Assembly: GCA_904066235.2 (NCBI GenBank)
Contig: CAJFCV020000002.1
Coordinates: 5,952,001 to 6,016,000, forward strand
Source: Bursaphelenchus xylophilus
Taxonomy: Eukaryota > Nematoda > Chromadorea > Rhabditida > Aphelenchoididae
Direction of reading: 5' to 3'
Length of the DNA stretch: 64,000 nucleotides
The stretch's first letter is position 1; each line of letters opens with the position of its first letter. The notes under the pieces were generated by a model. The model did not search any database. It saw only the letters and a program-made list of their open reading frames with translations, and was not told where the DNA came from. Below, piece by piece: positions 52,415 to 64,000 of the stretch. The position numbers and the translations under genes were made by a program.

Positions 52415-55400
52415 TTAAAGATCAGCGAGGTTGGAGGAAGAAATGCGAGAACGAGATGGCTGACGGAGAATGGCGGCAGACTGGGAGGTCTGGATTCCAC
52501 CACCGGGGGCAACAGAGGCGGCCGAACGACTCTTGGCACGCATCTTGGAGAGAGAGTTCTCGGCAACATCGGCACGCTCTTCGGCGTCTTCCAACTGGTG
52601 TTGGAGTTGGCGGTACTTCTGGAGGTTGGTGTTGGCAACTTCCTCCTGAAATAGGAAAATAATTATTTGAATGTGGTCATTTATTATTCGATATATCAGT
52701 CTGACGGGAAAATAGTGAGCACTATGTCGCATCAAAGTCGCATCGCCGCCGAGAAAATTAATTTTGCCACGACAAAGTCAAACTGCTTTTCACTTCAGCG
52801 ACGTGGATGGCGCAGCGACACTGCGCTCACTATTTTCCCGACAGAATGATAAAAAATCATTGCTTACAGCCTCCTCAAGCTGTTTCTTCTGGGTCTTGAG
52901 TTTGTTCTGGAGTTTGTCAACGAGGTCTTGCATTCTTTCGAAGTTCTTCTTGTCTTCATCGATCTGGAATTGGAGTTCACGAACTCTGCGATCCAGTTTG
53001 CTGGCATTCTTGTTGGCATCCTGGAAGCGACGTTGCTCTCCATCCAATTCAGATTCTACTTCACGGATACGTTGTTCGAGTTTGGCAATGACCTTCTTGC
53101 CACCCTTGAGTGCAGCGGCTTCGGCCTCGTCAAGTCTGACTTGCATCTCCTTGACTTGTTGTTCAAGTCCCTTGCGGAGACGTTCGTTGTGAAGAGAGTG
53201 CTCTTGCTCTTGGCGGAGTTCTTCAGCGAGCCTTGAGGCATCAGCCATAGCCTTCTTGGATCGTTCTTCGGCAGACTTGTATTCGTTGAGTGTTTCATCG
53301 AGATCGGCCTGAAATTAGTTCATTAATCGTAGAATTACTTTCCCCTTTTATTTACTTTTGGCTGCTCCGCTTCCTCCTCTTCATCGTGGACCTCATAATA
53401 GTGGAAACTGTGATGTCTAATAGGTACTCTCCGCCTCCTCATTAGCGTAATATTACCGAAATAAATACGAGATGGACTCTGACTAAATGATCCTTGTCTT
53501 GATCAGCGCTAACAGTGAGGGGGGAGCGCGCATTTCAAAAGTAAGGGCCTCACGAAATGGATTTTTTAAAACAAATCCCAGATATTTTTACCAAAGAGCG
53601 CGCGCACTGTACGCCTACAAGAAATTAATTACTCACATGAAGGGCCTGGAGTTCACCTTCCAATTTGCGTTTCAATCCGTTGAGGGAGTTGAGTTGGGCG
53701 TTGGCCTCGTTGGCCTGTTCGCGAGCATCTTGAGCTTCATACTCCGCCTGCTTGCGAGCACGCTCAGCTTGTTCCAAAGCAACGGCAATTTCTTCGCGCT
53801 CTGATTGGAGGATGGTGGCTCTCTTTTCGGCGTTGAGGTATTGTTCACGAAGATCGTCACGGGTACGTTGTTCTTCTTCAACTTGAAGCTGCAATTCGCG
53901 GATTTGTTCTTGATGACGTTTCAAGTTCTTCTGTGCATCAGCATTGGCCTTGTTGGCATGATCGAGAGCAATTTCGAGTTCATTGATGTCAGATTCCAAC
54001 TTCTTCTTTACGCGCAACAACTCAGCCTTGCCTCGGGCTTCGCTTTCCAAGGAAGCTTGCATTGAGTCCATGGCGCGTTGGTGGTTCTTTCTGGTGTTTT
54101 CGAATTCCTCTTCTTTCTCTTGGATTCTCTTTTCGATTTCGGAACGAATTTGAGACACTTCGACTTGGGCACGGAGAACTTTCGATTCTTCGGCCTCAAG
54201 GGCTGCCTCAGCCTCGTCGAGAGCATGTTGGAGCTCTTCTTTCTCGATCTCGAGTCGACGGATGATCTTTTGCATCTCGTGGACAGAACGTCCGCCCTCT
54301 CCAAGCTGGTCAGTGAGGTCCTTGATCTCCTGCGCAAGGTTCTTGTTCTCACGGCGGAGACCTTCAACGACTTCTTGAAGTTCCTCTTGCGAGTTCTTGG
54401 CACGGAAGAGTTCGGTGGCGGCATTACGGCTGTCACGTTGAGCTGCATCAAGCTCTGCGTTGAGGTCGTCCACCTTGTGTTTCCATTCGTCGATGATCTT
54501 GTCGAAGCCCTTCTGTTTCTTTTCCATCTGGGCGGCGAAGGAGTTGGCGCGTTCAACATCAACCTGAGCATCGTCCAAGTCGTTGCAGAGACGAGAGCGA
54601 GTTTTGTCAAGGTTAGCAATCTTGGAGTTGGCAGCATCAAGGGCTTCCTGAAGTTCGTTGATCTTCTGTTGTTGACGCTTCTTGGCATCTTCCAATTCGT
54701 CGGCCTTGAGGATACCTTCTCCCTCGAAACGGGTCTTCCATTGTTGGATTTCGGCGTTGGCTTTACTCAACTGACGGAGAACCTCGTTCTTAGATTCAAT
54801 CTCGTCTTCCAGGGATTCCTGAAGTTGTTCCAATTCGTGTTGATAGTTTTTGGCAGATGCAGCGGCGGCCTGGCGTTCGCGGGCTTCTTCGTCGGCGGTG
54901 CGGCGAGCCTCTTCCAGCTGGCTGGTGAGTTGAGACTTCAGACGGGAAAGGTTGTTGACCTGAGACTCGGCTTCTTCCAATTGACGGCTAAGGTCGCCGT
55001 TTTCATTGTGCAGACGCCCCTTAAGAGAAGTGAAGTCTTGCAGCAAACGAGATTGCTCATCGCACTTGGCTTGAAGTTCTCCCAATTGAAGTTCAAATTG
55101 CTTGGCTACTTTCTCGCTGTTTAAACGGCCAGAGCTTTCAGAGTCTATCTGACTTTGGAGATCTTCCAACTCGTGTTGGATTTGTTGACGATCCTTCTCG
55201 GCCTTCTGCTTCTGTTTTTGAAGCTGTTCAAGTTGGTCGCTTAATTCGGCAACAGCGTCGGTGTGCTTTTTACGGAGAGATCCTAGTTGAGTTTCGTGGT
55301 TGAGGTTAGCCTCTTCGAGATCGCGGCGAAGTTTGGCTAACTCAGCTTCACGCTTCTTGTTAACCTCAACTTGGGCGGCAGTAGCGCCACCTTGTTCGTC

Positions 55401-58400
55401 AAGACGCTCGGAGAGTTCTTCCAACTCACGTTGGAGTTCGGACTTAGTGCGGTCAGCCTTCGAGCGGGCACCACGTTCGCTCTCAATCTCCTCTTCAAGC
55501 TCACCGATGCGGGCTTGCTGTTCCTTGATCTGGCGTTGGAGTTTGCCGACCAGGGACTGTTCATCCTCGAGTTTGGAGGAGACAGAGTGAAGTTCGGCCT
55601 CCTTTCTCTTAAGGTTGTTCTCAACATCGGTCTTCTGCTTGGAGACCTCGTCAATGTTTTCTTGAGCAATCTTCAGCTCTCCTTCAACCTTTCTCTTCTG
55701 CTTTTCGATCTCAGCACGAGAACGCTTTTCGCGTTCGAGAGTGTCCTCGAGGTCGTCAAGGTTTTGTTCCAGCTTTGTCTTCAGTTTGTTGGTGTGGTTG
55801 GTCTTGTCTTCTTCGGATTGAAGGTCCTCTTGGAGCTTACGGTTGATCTCCTCTTGATGCTTCTTCTCCTTGTTTAGCTTAGCAATGTTCTCATCTTGTT
55901 GTTGCATCTCATCTTGAAGGGAACGGATCTGGTGGTCCTTGGACTGTTTCTCCGATTCAGATTTGCGCAGAGAAAGTTCGAGATCCTGGATCTGCTTCTT
56001 CAAGTTTTCGAGCTCGCTCTCGACCTTCTTCTTGGCTCGAGATAAGTCAGCGTTACGGTCTTCTTCATCACCCAATCGGTCATTCAGTTCGCTGAGTTGA
56101 CGGTCCAGGTCTCCCTTCTGGCTGGTGAGCTTGGAGAGCTTGTCTTCAGACTCAGAAAGTTGGGTCTTGGTAGTTTCCAAGTTAGTGAAGAGTTGATTCT
56201 TCTCCTCAACAAGTTTGGCTCCTTGGTCTTCGGCTTCCTTGCGGAGTTGTTGTTCCTTGGCCAAGGCGTCTTCCAATTCCTTCATTTTTTCGCCGAGTTT
56301 TTCCATCTCTTCGGCTTCCTTTCCAGCCTTCAACATGGGCTTTACTTTACCGTACAACTTGAACCATTCCCATGTACGCAGAGTACACCATGAACGGATG
56401 TTCCGTTGGAGGATGAGGAGACCAGCGCGCTGTTGCATACGGCGACGACGGTCAGCCAAACCGAGGTACCAACGAATGGTAGCTTGGAATCCGGTCATGA
56501 TTTGTCCCAATTTCTCATCACGAAGATCTTCAAGAGCGGCCAAGACTCCAGCCTTGAAGAACACCTTGGTGAGACCGACACGGAAGTTCTCTTCAGTCAG
56601 TTTTCCTTCATTGACAAGTTGTTGAAGGATGGCTTCGGCAGCCTTCTTCGGGTCTTCAGAGGACTTGGCGGCGTCAGCAGCAAGGACTGAGTAACGCTGA
56701 CGGAAGTCAGCATGGACGGTTCTGTTGGGGAAACCTTTTCGGCAAATACGGATACCTTCCAGCACACCGTTACAGGTCAGCTGGTTGAGCACCAAAGAAG
56801 CATCGATCACACCAGACTGCTTCTTCTCGTTGGGGATAATACAACGGATGAAGTGAGGGTGAGTGGAGTGCAACATGGTCATCAGCTTGTTCAGAGACTC
56901 TCTGTACATCATGGAGACAGTCATGAAAGATCCAGACTTTCCCTTCTTCTTTCCGCCGCCGCCACCACCGCCTTCCTTGGCCTTAACAGCGGCTTCTTCT
57001 TGAGTGGTGTAGTCCTTCCAGACTTCCAATAAGAGAGCGTTGGCTTGAGAAGCCTTCATAACAGAGACCACGGTGTCGTTGAGAGGGTCCTTGTTCTTCT
57101 CCAACCAGTTGGTGACGTTGTAACGCACGGTTCCAGCATAATGTCGCATGGCAAAGTGAGCATCTCCTTGCTTACCCTTTGGTGGTTTGGGCTTTTCAAA
57201 GTTGGGGTGTTTGCCCAAATGTTGATCAAGCAATTTCTGAGCAAGGGTCAAATCAGTGGCTTTGGGTACAATACATTCTTCATCCAACATGGAGATGATA
57301 CCCATGGGCTAAAATTAAATCTAACCTGGTGCTTTGACTATCCTACCTTTTCAATAAGTTCGATACAAGCTTGCAAGTCAAGACCGAAATCGATGAAGGT
57401 CCATTGGATACCTTCACGGGCGTACTCTTCCTGCTCGAGGACAAACATGTGGTGATTGAAGAACTGTTGCAACTTTTCGTTTACGAAGTTGATCCACAGT
57501 TGTTCAAAACTATTGAAATCAAAGATCTCGAAACCGGCGATATCCAATACACCGATAAAGTGATCACGAGATAGACCCTTCTGGTCAAGAGTCATGTTGC
57601 ACTTGGCTACCAACCAGTGGAACACGCGAGCATAGAGACCCTTGGACATGGCTCCAATTCCCCAGTTGACCTGTTCCATGTTCTGACCCTTGGATACCCA
57701 CTCAGTACCGACCTTGACGCGAGGCTTGGTCAGGGCCTTCAAGAACACTTCGGTATCAATGCCGTACATTGCTGCGGCCTTTTCGGCTTCATCGGTTCCA
57801 TCAGGCTCGGCTTGTTCTTCACGTGGGCGCTGTTTGAACTTCATGTTACCCATATGCATGATACCAGACATCAGTTTGTAACAGTCCAACTTCTCATCAG
57901 CACTGAAGTTGAGGACATCGAAGGCTTCATCAGTCAGTTGATGCTCTTCCTTATCATCAATACCGTCGATGGTCAACTCGGCTTGAGCGATGAACCAGTA
58001 GTCCTTGACTGGTTTGTCGAGTTGAAGGGTCTTGATCAGCTCGGGTTTGAAACCGGAGAAGATTTGGTAGAAGATGTGATAACAACGTTCTCCTGGGGCT
58101 TGACGGATGACACGAGACTTCTCAAGAAGATCTGTTAAAAATTTTATTACTTTTAAAATAAGTGATAACTTACAGTGCTCAATGTCACAAGAAGCGACGC
58201 GGCCGGCTCTGTTGAAGTGAATTCGGATGAATTTACCGAAACGGGAAGAGTTGTTGTTTCGGACCGTCTTGGCGTTACCGAAGGCTTCCAACACAGGGTT
58301 GGTCTGGACGATCTGGTCCTCAAGAGTAACACGCTTGGTATCAACCTGGGTGACAACACCGGCCTTGGCATCGGCAGCCTCTTGCTGAGAGGCACCGACG

Positions 58401-59079
58401 GCAGCGAAGTAGGCAATAACCTTCTTGGTATTCTCGGTCTTTCCGGCTCCAGATTCGCCGGTAATAAGCATGGACTGGTTCTCGTGGTCTTGCAACATGT
58501 TACGGTAGGCCTCATCGGAGACGGCGAAGAGATGTGGAGGCATCTCATTACGACGTTTACCCATGAACATGCGAGCAACCGAATCGGTGTAGATGGGAAG
58601 TCTCTTATAGGGGTTAATGACGACACAGAAGAGACCGGAGTAGGTCTGAAAGACGACTTCAAGAAATAGTGAGATTACTTACGTAGATGAGCAAGACAGC
58701 GTAACGGGATCTCAAGTTTCCCAAGACAGAAGCGTCGTTCAAGAAGGTCAAGTTGGACATGTCCTCGGTCTTCTCGAACTTAGGAGGGTTCATTTCCTGG
58801 ACCAACTCTTTCTTCATAGTTTGTTCGTTACCCTTGCTGGTGACGACAGTGATGTCATCTCCTGCGGTGCTCTTGATCTCAGCGGCTACGTAGCCCTCCT
58901 CGGGATCGGGGACCCAGCAGTTCTTCTTGGAGTCATAGGGCTTGGATTGTTCCTAAAGGTGGTCAAGTGGAAAATACGAAATATATAACTCAGACCAGCT
59001 ACCCGCAATGACATACCTGAAGCATAACTTCGCGGGAAAGGCGCAAATATTGCCACCCTGGATCATTTTCGTGGTCCAT
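52415..59079 (-). CDS. unc-54: Muscle myosin heavy chain (UNC-54-like)
   Basis: Seven exons (59079-59017, 58952-58683, 58645-58174, 58131-57347, 57308-53637, 53308-52868, 52645-52415) encode 1977 aa. Head: [15 protein letters not shown]3-like region with PYDSKK and [15 protein letters not shown]-loop GESGAGKT (about residue 174), switch 1 [11 protein letters not shown], switch 2 DIAGFEIF, loop 2 with a [12 protein letters not shown] run, and SH helix [15 protein letters not shown] light-chain binding neck ([15 protein letters not shown]) is followed by an uninterrupted rod with heptad and 28-residue periodicity and a short non-helical tail ([12 protein letters not shown]...). It closely follows C. 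elegans UNC-54 (body-wall myosin B) in order and length. The 3.67-kb exon 5 encodes the C-terminal half of the head and most of the rod. The name is by resemblance; other nematode myosins are similar. Confidence 0.93.
52702..52843. repeat. Short MITE in the last myosin intron
   Basis: GACGGGAAAATAGTGAGC at the left and GCTCACTATTTTCCCGAC at the right are near-perfect 18-bp terminal inverted repeats of a ~142-bp element, entirely within the intron 52646-52867. Confidence 0.8.
53309..53636. other. Myosin intron 5, 328 bp
   Basis: Separates the long rod exon from the penultimate exon. It contains GC-rich stretches (GGGGGGAGCGCGCA and GAGCGCGCGCAC, ~75 bp apart) but nothing I can name. Confidence 0.3.
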
Positions 59080-60819
59080 GATGATGGCTTAATTTTTATC
59101 CAACTGAATAGATGGATATGGTAGGGTCTCTGTAACAAGGACAGAGATGAGACCGACGGCGAGCACTGGCCTTTTCGACGTCGAGAGTGAAGATTCCGGC
59201 GTTGGATTGGGCTTGATCCCGAAGGAGGGTGGGGACACAAGTGAGGGGTGTCATCCTCTGTCTCTGCATTCTCAACGTCTCTTTCATGCCGCAATCAGTT
59301 TTTTTTTCGTATGTTTGTGCCTGCTGTTCTTGTTTCGGCCTCAAGGCGTTTGTCCCATCGGGTCTCGGCAGACATTCGGAGACCTGTCAAGGCCTGACTC
59401 CGCCCCCGGCAGTGTCGCAGATACTGTAACGGTTTGATCTTTCAACAGGTGGCTTCTTCAGCAGACGTATACCGCCGTTCATGACTGACATCCGCCGAAT
59501 CTTTAGTTTTTTGCACTTTCATCTAAAGGATGATTTGCATGTGAAAGTGGACTGTGAGAAAAGAACAAATGTTCCGTGAACCGGGGACAGGAGTTCGTGA
59601 CGGACTGGCAGCCAGCTATTGTTTATAGTTTAGAGGCATTTTGTGATCTGATACGAAGATTTAGGCAATTACACCGACTTCCGAAAGGATGCCTTGAATA
59701 GTTCAGTCTTGCAGATTCAAGGTATCAGAAGTTATGGACTACTAAAAGTTGGTCGCCAGTAAATTCCTTTCTTTTAATTTGAAATACATTATGGAGTTAT
59801 CGGTGCATATGTCACTAATCAAAGCCTGTGGGTTTCCTTGTCTCCGCACATATGGCACTCTCCCACTGACGAGTGGGACGATCGGTTTGCCCACATGCCG
59901 TGAAATTCAAGTAGCCGCTTTACAACCCAAACTTAAACAAGTTCTGTGGTTAAGATAAGAAGACCCCCCAATCACCCACGCACTTTGCATCCCGGCTTGT
60001 TTTTCCAACTGTTTTCCCCTTTTTCCGTAAGAACCGTCTCGGCACAGACAATTGGCGAACATTTGGCCTGCACAAAGAACCGAGAGAATGGATTGGACAC
60101 ATTAACTCGGCGGAACACCGGACGCAAAGTCAAAGATAAATATCGGGGGTCACAAAAAATACATATTTGCAAACAAAGGACAACTCCCAAATTTCTTGTT
60201 AATTTTACTTTTTCTTATGATGTCGAAATGACACTCAGTTTTGGAGTTCTTTATTCAATCCTTTGTGCATTTGCGCTTGGTAATCAAAATATAAAACTAA
60301 AATCTAAAAAAATGCTAGTTTAGCCAGATGTCTCCCAGCCTACCATGATTACAAACGCGATGTCAAAAGCCAAAACAGCTGAAACGTTATCGAAAAAAAT
60401 CGCTGGGTTTATTGTAATTAATATTCAATTACATTTTGGAGGGCTGACCTTTCTGCATTTGCACTAAAAATTTTTTGAGTGATACGGTAATACTAGACAC
60501 GGCCCCTTGACGGTTTCAAGGGACCGACGGGCTTAAACGCGTCACTTGTTTTTCAAGCCCGTTCTAAATCCCGGATTCTCGTCTCGATGTCTCTTTCCGA
60601 TCAATCAGTAAGCGAACGATGAGTCCCGACGTTATCCCTCCGGCTGTCCGAGTCTGGGACATAAGCGACAGTCCCCTCCTGATCAAGAATTTATTTTTTT
60701 CTCAAAAAAAACAATTTAAGAAGATAAACTAATGTCTGAGGAAGCAATGATAAACCATTATTTGCGATGCTGACTTGATATGGTATCGCTGAGAGTGAGC
60801 TCAATTAAATGACATCATC
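59080..60819. promoter_or_regulatory. Region between the two myosin genes, 1.74 kb
   Basis: It carries the 3' UTR of the upstream partial myosin and presumably the promoter/enhancer of the UNC-54-like gene. A CAGCTG E-box lies near 60377. At 60500-60565 two hairpins follow each other (CCCTTGA/TTCAAGGG and ACGGGCTT/AAGCCCGT), with GGGAC/GTCCC further on near 60655. Short open frames here show no recognisable protein. Confidence 0.45.
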
Positions 60820-63800
60820 TTAGAATTGGCCTTGGGTAGCTGAACGACGAATTCCGTTAACTTCGCCGCCATTTATGGGCTGGGTGGCTGAGGGAGTAAG
60901 ACCGGGACGGCCTCGGAATTTGGTCTTGATACGTACAAGACTGTTCTCGGCCTCATCAGCTCTTTCCTCAGCGTGGTCCAAAGCAATTTGGATCTGACGA
61001 TACTTCTGGAGATTCATGCCGGCAACCTCTTCCTGAAATCAACCAGATTGTCGGGATAATTAAAATACTAAATCACAAACATAAGATTACAAACTATTTC
61101 CTCGAATTAGATTAATGTCGGGAGCAAGTTTTTCATAACACAATAAAAATTTGATTCCTTACAGCCTCTTCCAACTGCTTTTTATGAGTCTTGATCTTCG
61201 ACTGGAGTTTTTCGATGAGCTCTTGCATTTTCGCAGCGCTCTTTTTCTGCTCTTCAAGTTCGAATTTTCGTTCTCTGACATCGCGATCATACTTGGCCAA
61301 TTGTTTCTGGACTTCCTTGTGTCTCTTCTGTTCCGAATCCAGCTCTCTTTCACGCAGACGGACATTCTGTTCAAGCTTTTCAATGGTTCGTTGACTAACC
61401 CTCAGGGCACCTTGTTCGGCTTCTTCGAGTTTGGCTTGTAACTCCTTAAAATTATATGTACATTATACACATTATACTGTAACCCTAAATCCTACATTAC
61501 AACATTATTCCGTGTTGAAAAAATCTACAGTAATTTATATAAAAGATGTCATGCGGACAGACATTTCTAAACGATTTCTAGAAAAAGGATTTTTATTTGT
61601 TGACTGACCTTAATTTGGAGCTCGAGGCCTTTTCGGAGCCTGTCTAAATGTTCATAATGGGCTTGTTCTTGTCGAAGCTCTTCAGTCAGTCGAGTAACAT
61701 CACCGTTCACCTTTTTAAAGGTTTCCTCGGTATGTTTCAGATCCGAGATGGCCTTGTCCAATTCACTCTGAATTTTGTTTAGAGGTTAGTTGTTTGCCTT
61801 ACCTTAACGATTTGGATCTCATTCTCAGCCTGCCGTTTAACTGCAGCCAGTTGGAGATTTTCATTTTGGGCTTCAGCTCGAATGCTTCTTTGCTCGTTGA
61901 CATCCGCGTCCAACTTGGCTTTCTGCTGTTCTAAAGCTTGTTTATGAACGGCCTGTTCGTCCTTTTCGGTAAGAACCGTAAGCAACTTCTTCTCAGCAAT
62001 CAAGAAGTTCTCCCTGAACTCCTCTCTCTGGCGTTGTTCCTCTTCCAACTGAGCTTGCAATTCCTGAACTTGGGAGATCAGCTTCTTTAGACTCTTTTGG
62101 GCTTCTAGGTTTTGTTTGTTGGCAACATCCAGAGCAAGTTCGCGTTCATGGATATCTGTTTCCAACTTCTTCTTGGCTTGCAATAGTTGATTTTTACCCT
62201 TTGATTCTGTTTCCAGTGAAGTTTGAATAGATTCCATGGCACGTTGGTGGTTTTTCAGAGTATTCTCAAAGTCCTCTTCTTTTTCTTGAATTCTTCTGTC
62301 GATTTCAGCTCTGATCTGTGAGACCTCAGTTTGTAACCTTAGGACCTTGCTCTCTTCCACTTCCAAGGCACTTTCAGTTTCGTCCAAGTTGTGTTGGATC
62401 TCCTCTTTCTCCATCTCATAGAGCCTGACCTTCTTTCCAACATCGTGCGCTTGCCTGTTAGACGCTCCAATTTGTTCGTTGAGGTCCTTGATTTCATTGT
62501 TGAGGTTCTTGTTTTCTCGTCTCAAGTCATCAACTTGTTCAGTAAGGGACGTAGAAGCGGTTTGAAGGCTGTACACGTCAGCTGCGCTTCTTCTGGCCTC
62601 TTGCTGAGCTCGTTCAGTTTCTTGGGCGAGCTCGTCGCATTGGCGTCTCCAATCCTCGATGATTCTGTCGAAGGAAAGTTGTTTCTTCTCGAGTTGAGCG
62701 ATCAGACCACGGTTTCTTTCCATGTCAGATCGGGCATCTTCAGCTTCTTGAATCTAAACAAAAAAAATGTGAAGAAATATCTTAGCCAGCATTTTACAAC
62801 TTACCAGACGTGAGTTGGCCTTTTCAATAGTAATGATTTTGTTGTTGACGTCTTGCAGAGTGTCTTGGACTTCGAGTTTCTTGTTACCCCGTCGTCTACG
62901 GTCTTCTTCCATCTCATCAGCAGCTATCAATCCTTCACCTTCAAACTTTGCCTTCCATTGCTGTGATTCGGCCTTGGCTTTGCTCAACTGTCTCAAGAGT
63001 TCTTCTTTCTGTTGAGCCTCATCTTCGATGCAGTCGTGAATATGTTCAATTTCGTGCTCAAGGTTCTTTACGGTGGCACTTAGGGCCTGGCGTTCTTGGT
63101 GTTCTTCATCCACAGTTCTTTTGGCATCTTCTAGTTGGGCTAAACATTGGGCCTTTCGTTTGCTCAAGGCGGTCAGTTGTGTATCGTAATCCTCAATTTG
63201 TTGCTCCATATCGGCATTCTCTGCTTGGAGACGAGATCTTGTTGCGGTGTAATCCTAAAATTTAGGCCTAGGGGTTTTTTTTTCATCCTACCTGAATAAG
63301 CCTATGCTGCTCATCACATCGACTTTGAAGTTCAGCGACCTGTCCTTCGTACATCTTAGCCAGTCTTTCTTGTTCCGACTTGTTCTTGGTCTCTTCATTA
63401 ACTTGAGATGTGACATCGTCGAGTTGTCTGCGCACCGCATCCTTGTCCTTATCGATCTTAGCCTTTGAATTCTGCATATTCTCCAGACGTTCGCTGAGAT
63501 TGGATATGTCGTCAGCGTTCTTCTTTCTCATTAATGCCAGTTGGGCTTCATGATTTTGGTTTGCCTGTTCCAATTCTTGTCTCAAACGAATAAGCTCGAG
63601 CTCTTTCTTCTTGTTCAGTTCGATTTGAGCTGTTGTTTTTCCGTTTTCATCGTCTAAGGAATCGTTTATGTCTTCCAACATCATCTGAATGGCGCCTTTG
63701 CTCTTGTCACTCTTGGCGCGGTGATGACGCTCAGAGTCCAATTCCTCTTCCAACTCGATGATCTTTGCTGCTTGGTCTTTTAGTTGACGGTTCAATCTGG

Positions 63801-64000
63801 CTACTTGTCCCTGTTCGTCATCTAATTTTTGGTTGAGTTCACGGAGCTCTTCCTCGGTCGTTTGAAGTTTACTCTCGATCTCGGCCTTTCTTCTGCTTAT
63901 TTCATCGATTGTTTCTTCAGTCGCGGCCAATTCATTCTCAGCCTTCTTGCGTCCCTTGTCCAAGTCCATGCGATGTCTACGTTCTCGCTCCAAGGTGTCT
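60820..64000 (-). CDS. Second muscle-type myosin heavy chain, C-terminal rod only (partial)
   Basis: Six exons read in phase from the window edge: >64000-63292, 63254-62805, 62753-61803, 61767-61609, 61444-61163, 61032-60820, about 920 aa. Everything visible is myosin-II rod: KKKELELIRLRQELEQANQN, LRQLSKAKAESQQWKAKFEG, VSQIRAEIDRRIQEKEEDFE, KYDRDVRERKFELEEQKK, and a non-helical tail (TKFRGRPGLTPSATQPIN...). Head and neck lie beyond the window. It aligns along its length with the rod of the neighbouring gene but is clearly more divergent and has more introns, so it is a separate paralogue, perhaps one of the pharyngeal or less-studied muscle isoforms. One exon uses a TTTTAAG acceptor and one a GTCAGT donor. 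Confidence 0.9.

Noticed and set aside
54078..55124. 348-codon plus-strand open frame rich in Leu/Phe/Val
   Set aside because: It is antisense to the myosin rod; the heptad-coded coiled coil leaves the complementary frame open. No independent signals.
1..64000. CRISPR arrays, bacterial operons, rRNA genes, SL RNA genes
   Set aside because: No regularly spaced direct repeats, no rRNA-like sequence and no spliced-leader sequence found; the window is eukaryotic nuclear DNA.

Overview
This 64 kb window is nuclear DNA from a nematode. The evidence is short GT-AG introns (often 36-60 bp) with TTTTCAG/TTTAG acceptors, acceptor-like signals just upstream of start codons (candidate spliced-leader sites), closely spaced same-strand genes resembling SL2 operons, and nematode families: an MLT-10-like moulting protein, a DB-module secreted protein, an NRF-6-type acyltransferase and an UNC-54-like muscle myosin. 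The species cannot be told from the sequence. Exon limits below were read by eye and checked for reading phase; coordinates may be off by a base in places.

Layout. 0-5 kb: EXPERA/EBP-like membrane protein (-), oligoribonuclease (+), a divergent globin-like protein (-) and a small secreted protein (+). 5-9.5 kb: MLT-10-like protein (+), two tandem Plg-R(KT)-like genes (+), SNU13 (-). 10.5-22.4 kb, all +: DHX37 helicase, TRM10-type methyltransferase (MRPP1-like), C1orf50 homologue, an unknown Ser-rich protein, ARP6 and SF3B4; the last four look like one operon. 23.4-28 kb: NRF-6-like acyltransferase (+), small membrane protein (+), LIM protein (-). 28.3-32 kb: gene-free, dominated by a 2 kb imperfect palindrome carrying tRNA-like modules. 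32-40.3 kb, all +: ARID2, HDAC3, a one-TM micro-protein, prohibitin-2; the last three look operonic. 40.4-48.5 kb: DB-module protein (-), ACOT13-like thioesterase (+), eIF2D (-) with a 2.8 kb transposon-filled intron, unknown protein (-). 48.7-52 kb: EMC1 (+). 52.4-64 kb: two tandem muscle-type myosin heavy chains (-), the second cut by the window edge.

Housekeeping RNA and chromatin functions dominate: U4/U6 and C/D snoRNP (SNU13), U2 snRNP (SF3B4), ribosome biogenesis (DHX37), mitochondrial tRNA processing (TRM10-type), translation (eIF2D), SRCAP/SWR1 (ARP6), PBAF (ARID2) and HDAC3. Introns and intergenic gaps hold many non-autonomous inverted-repeat elements (at least ten), several sharing sequence, including a probable hAT MITE with an 8-bp target duplication and a TA-flanked foldback with nearly identical arms.
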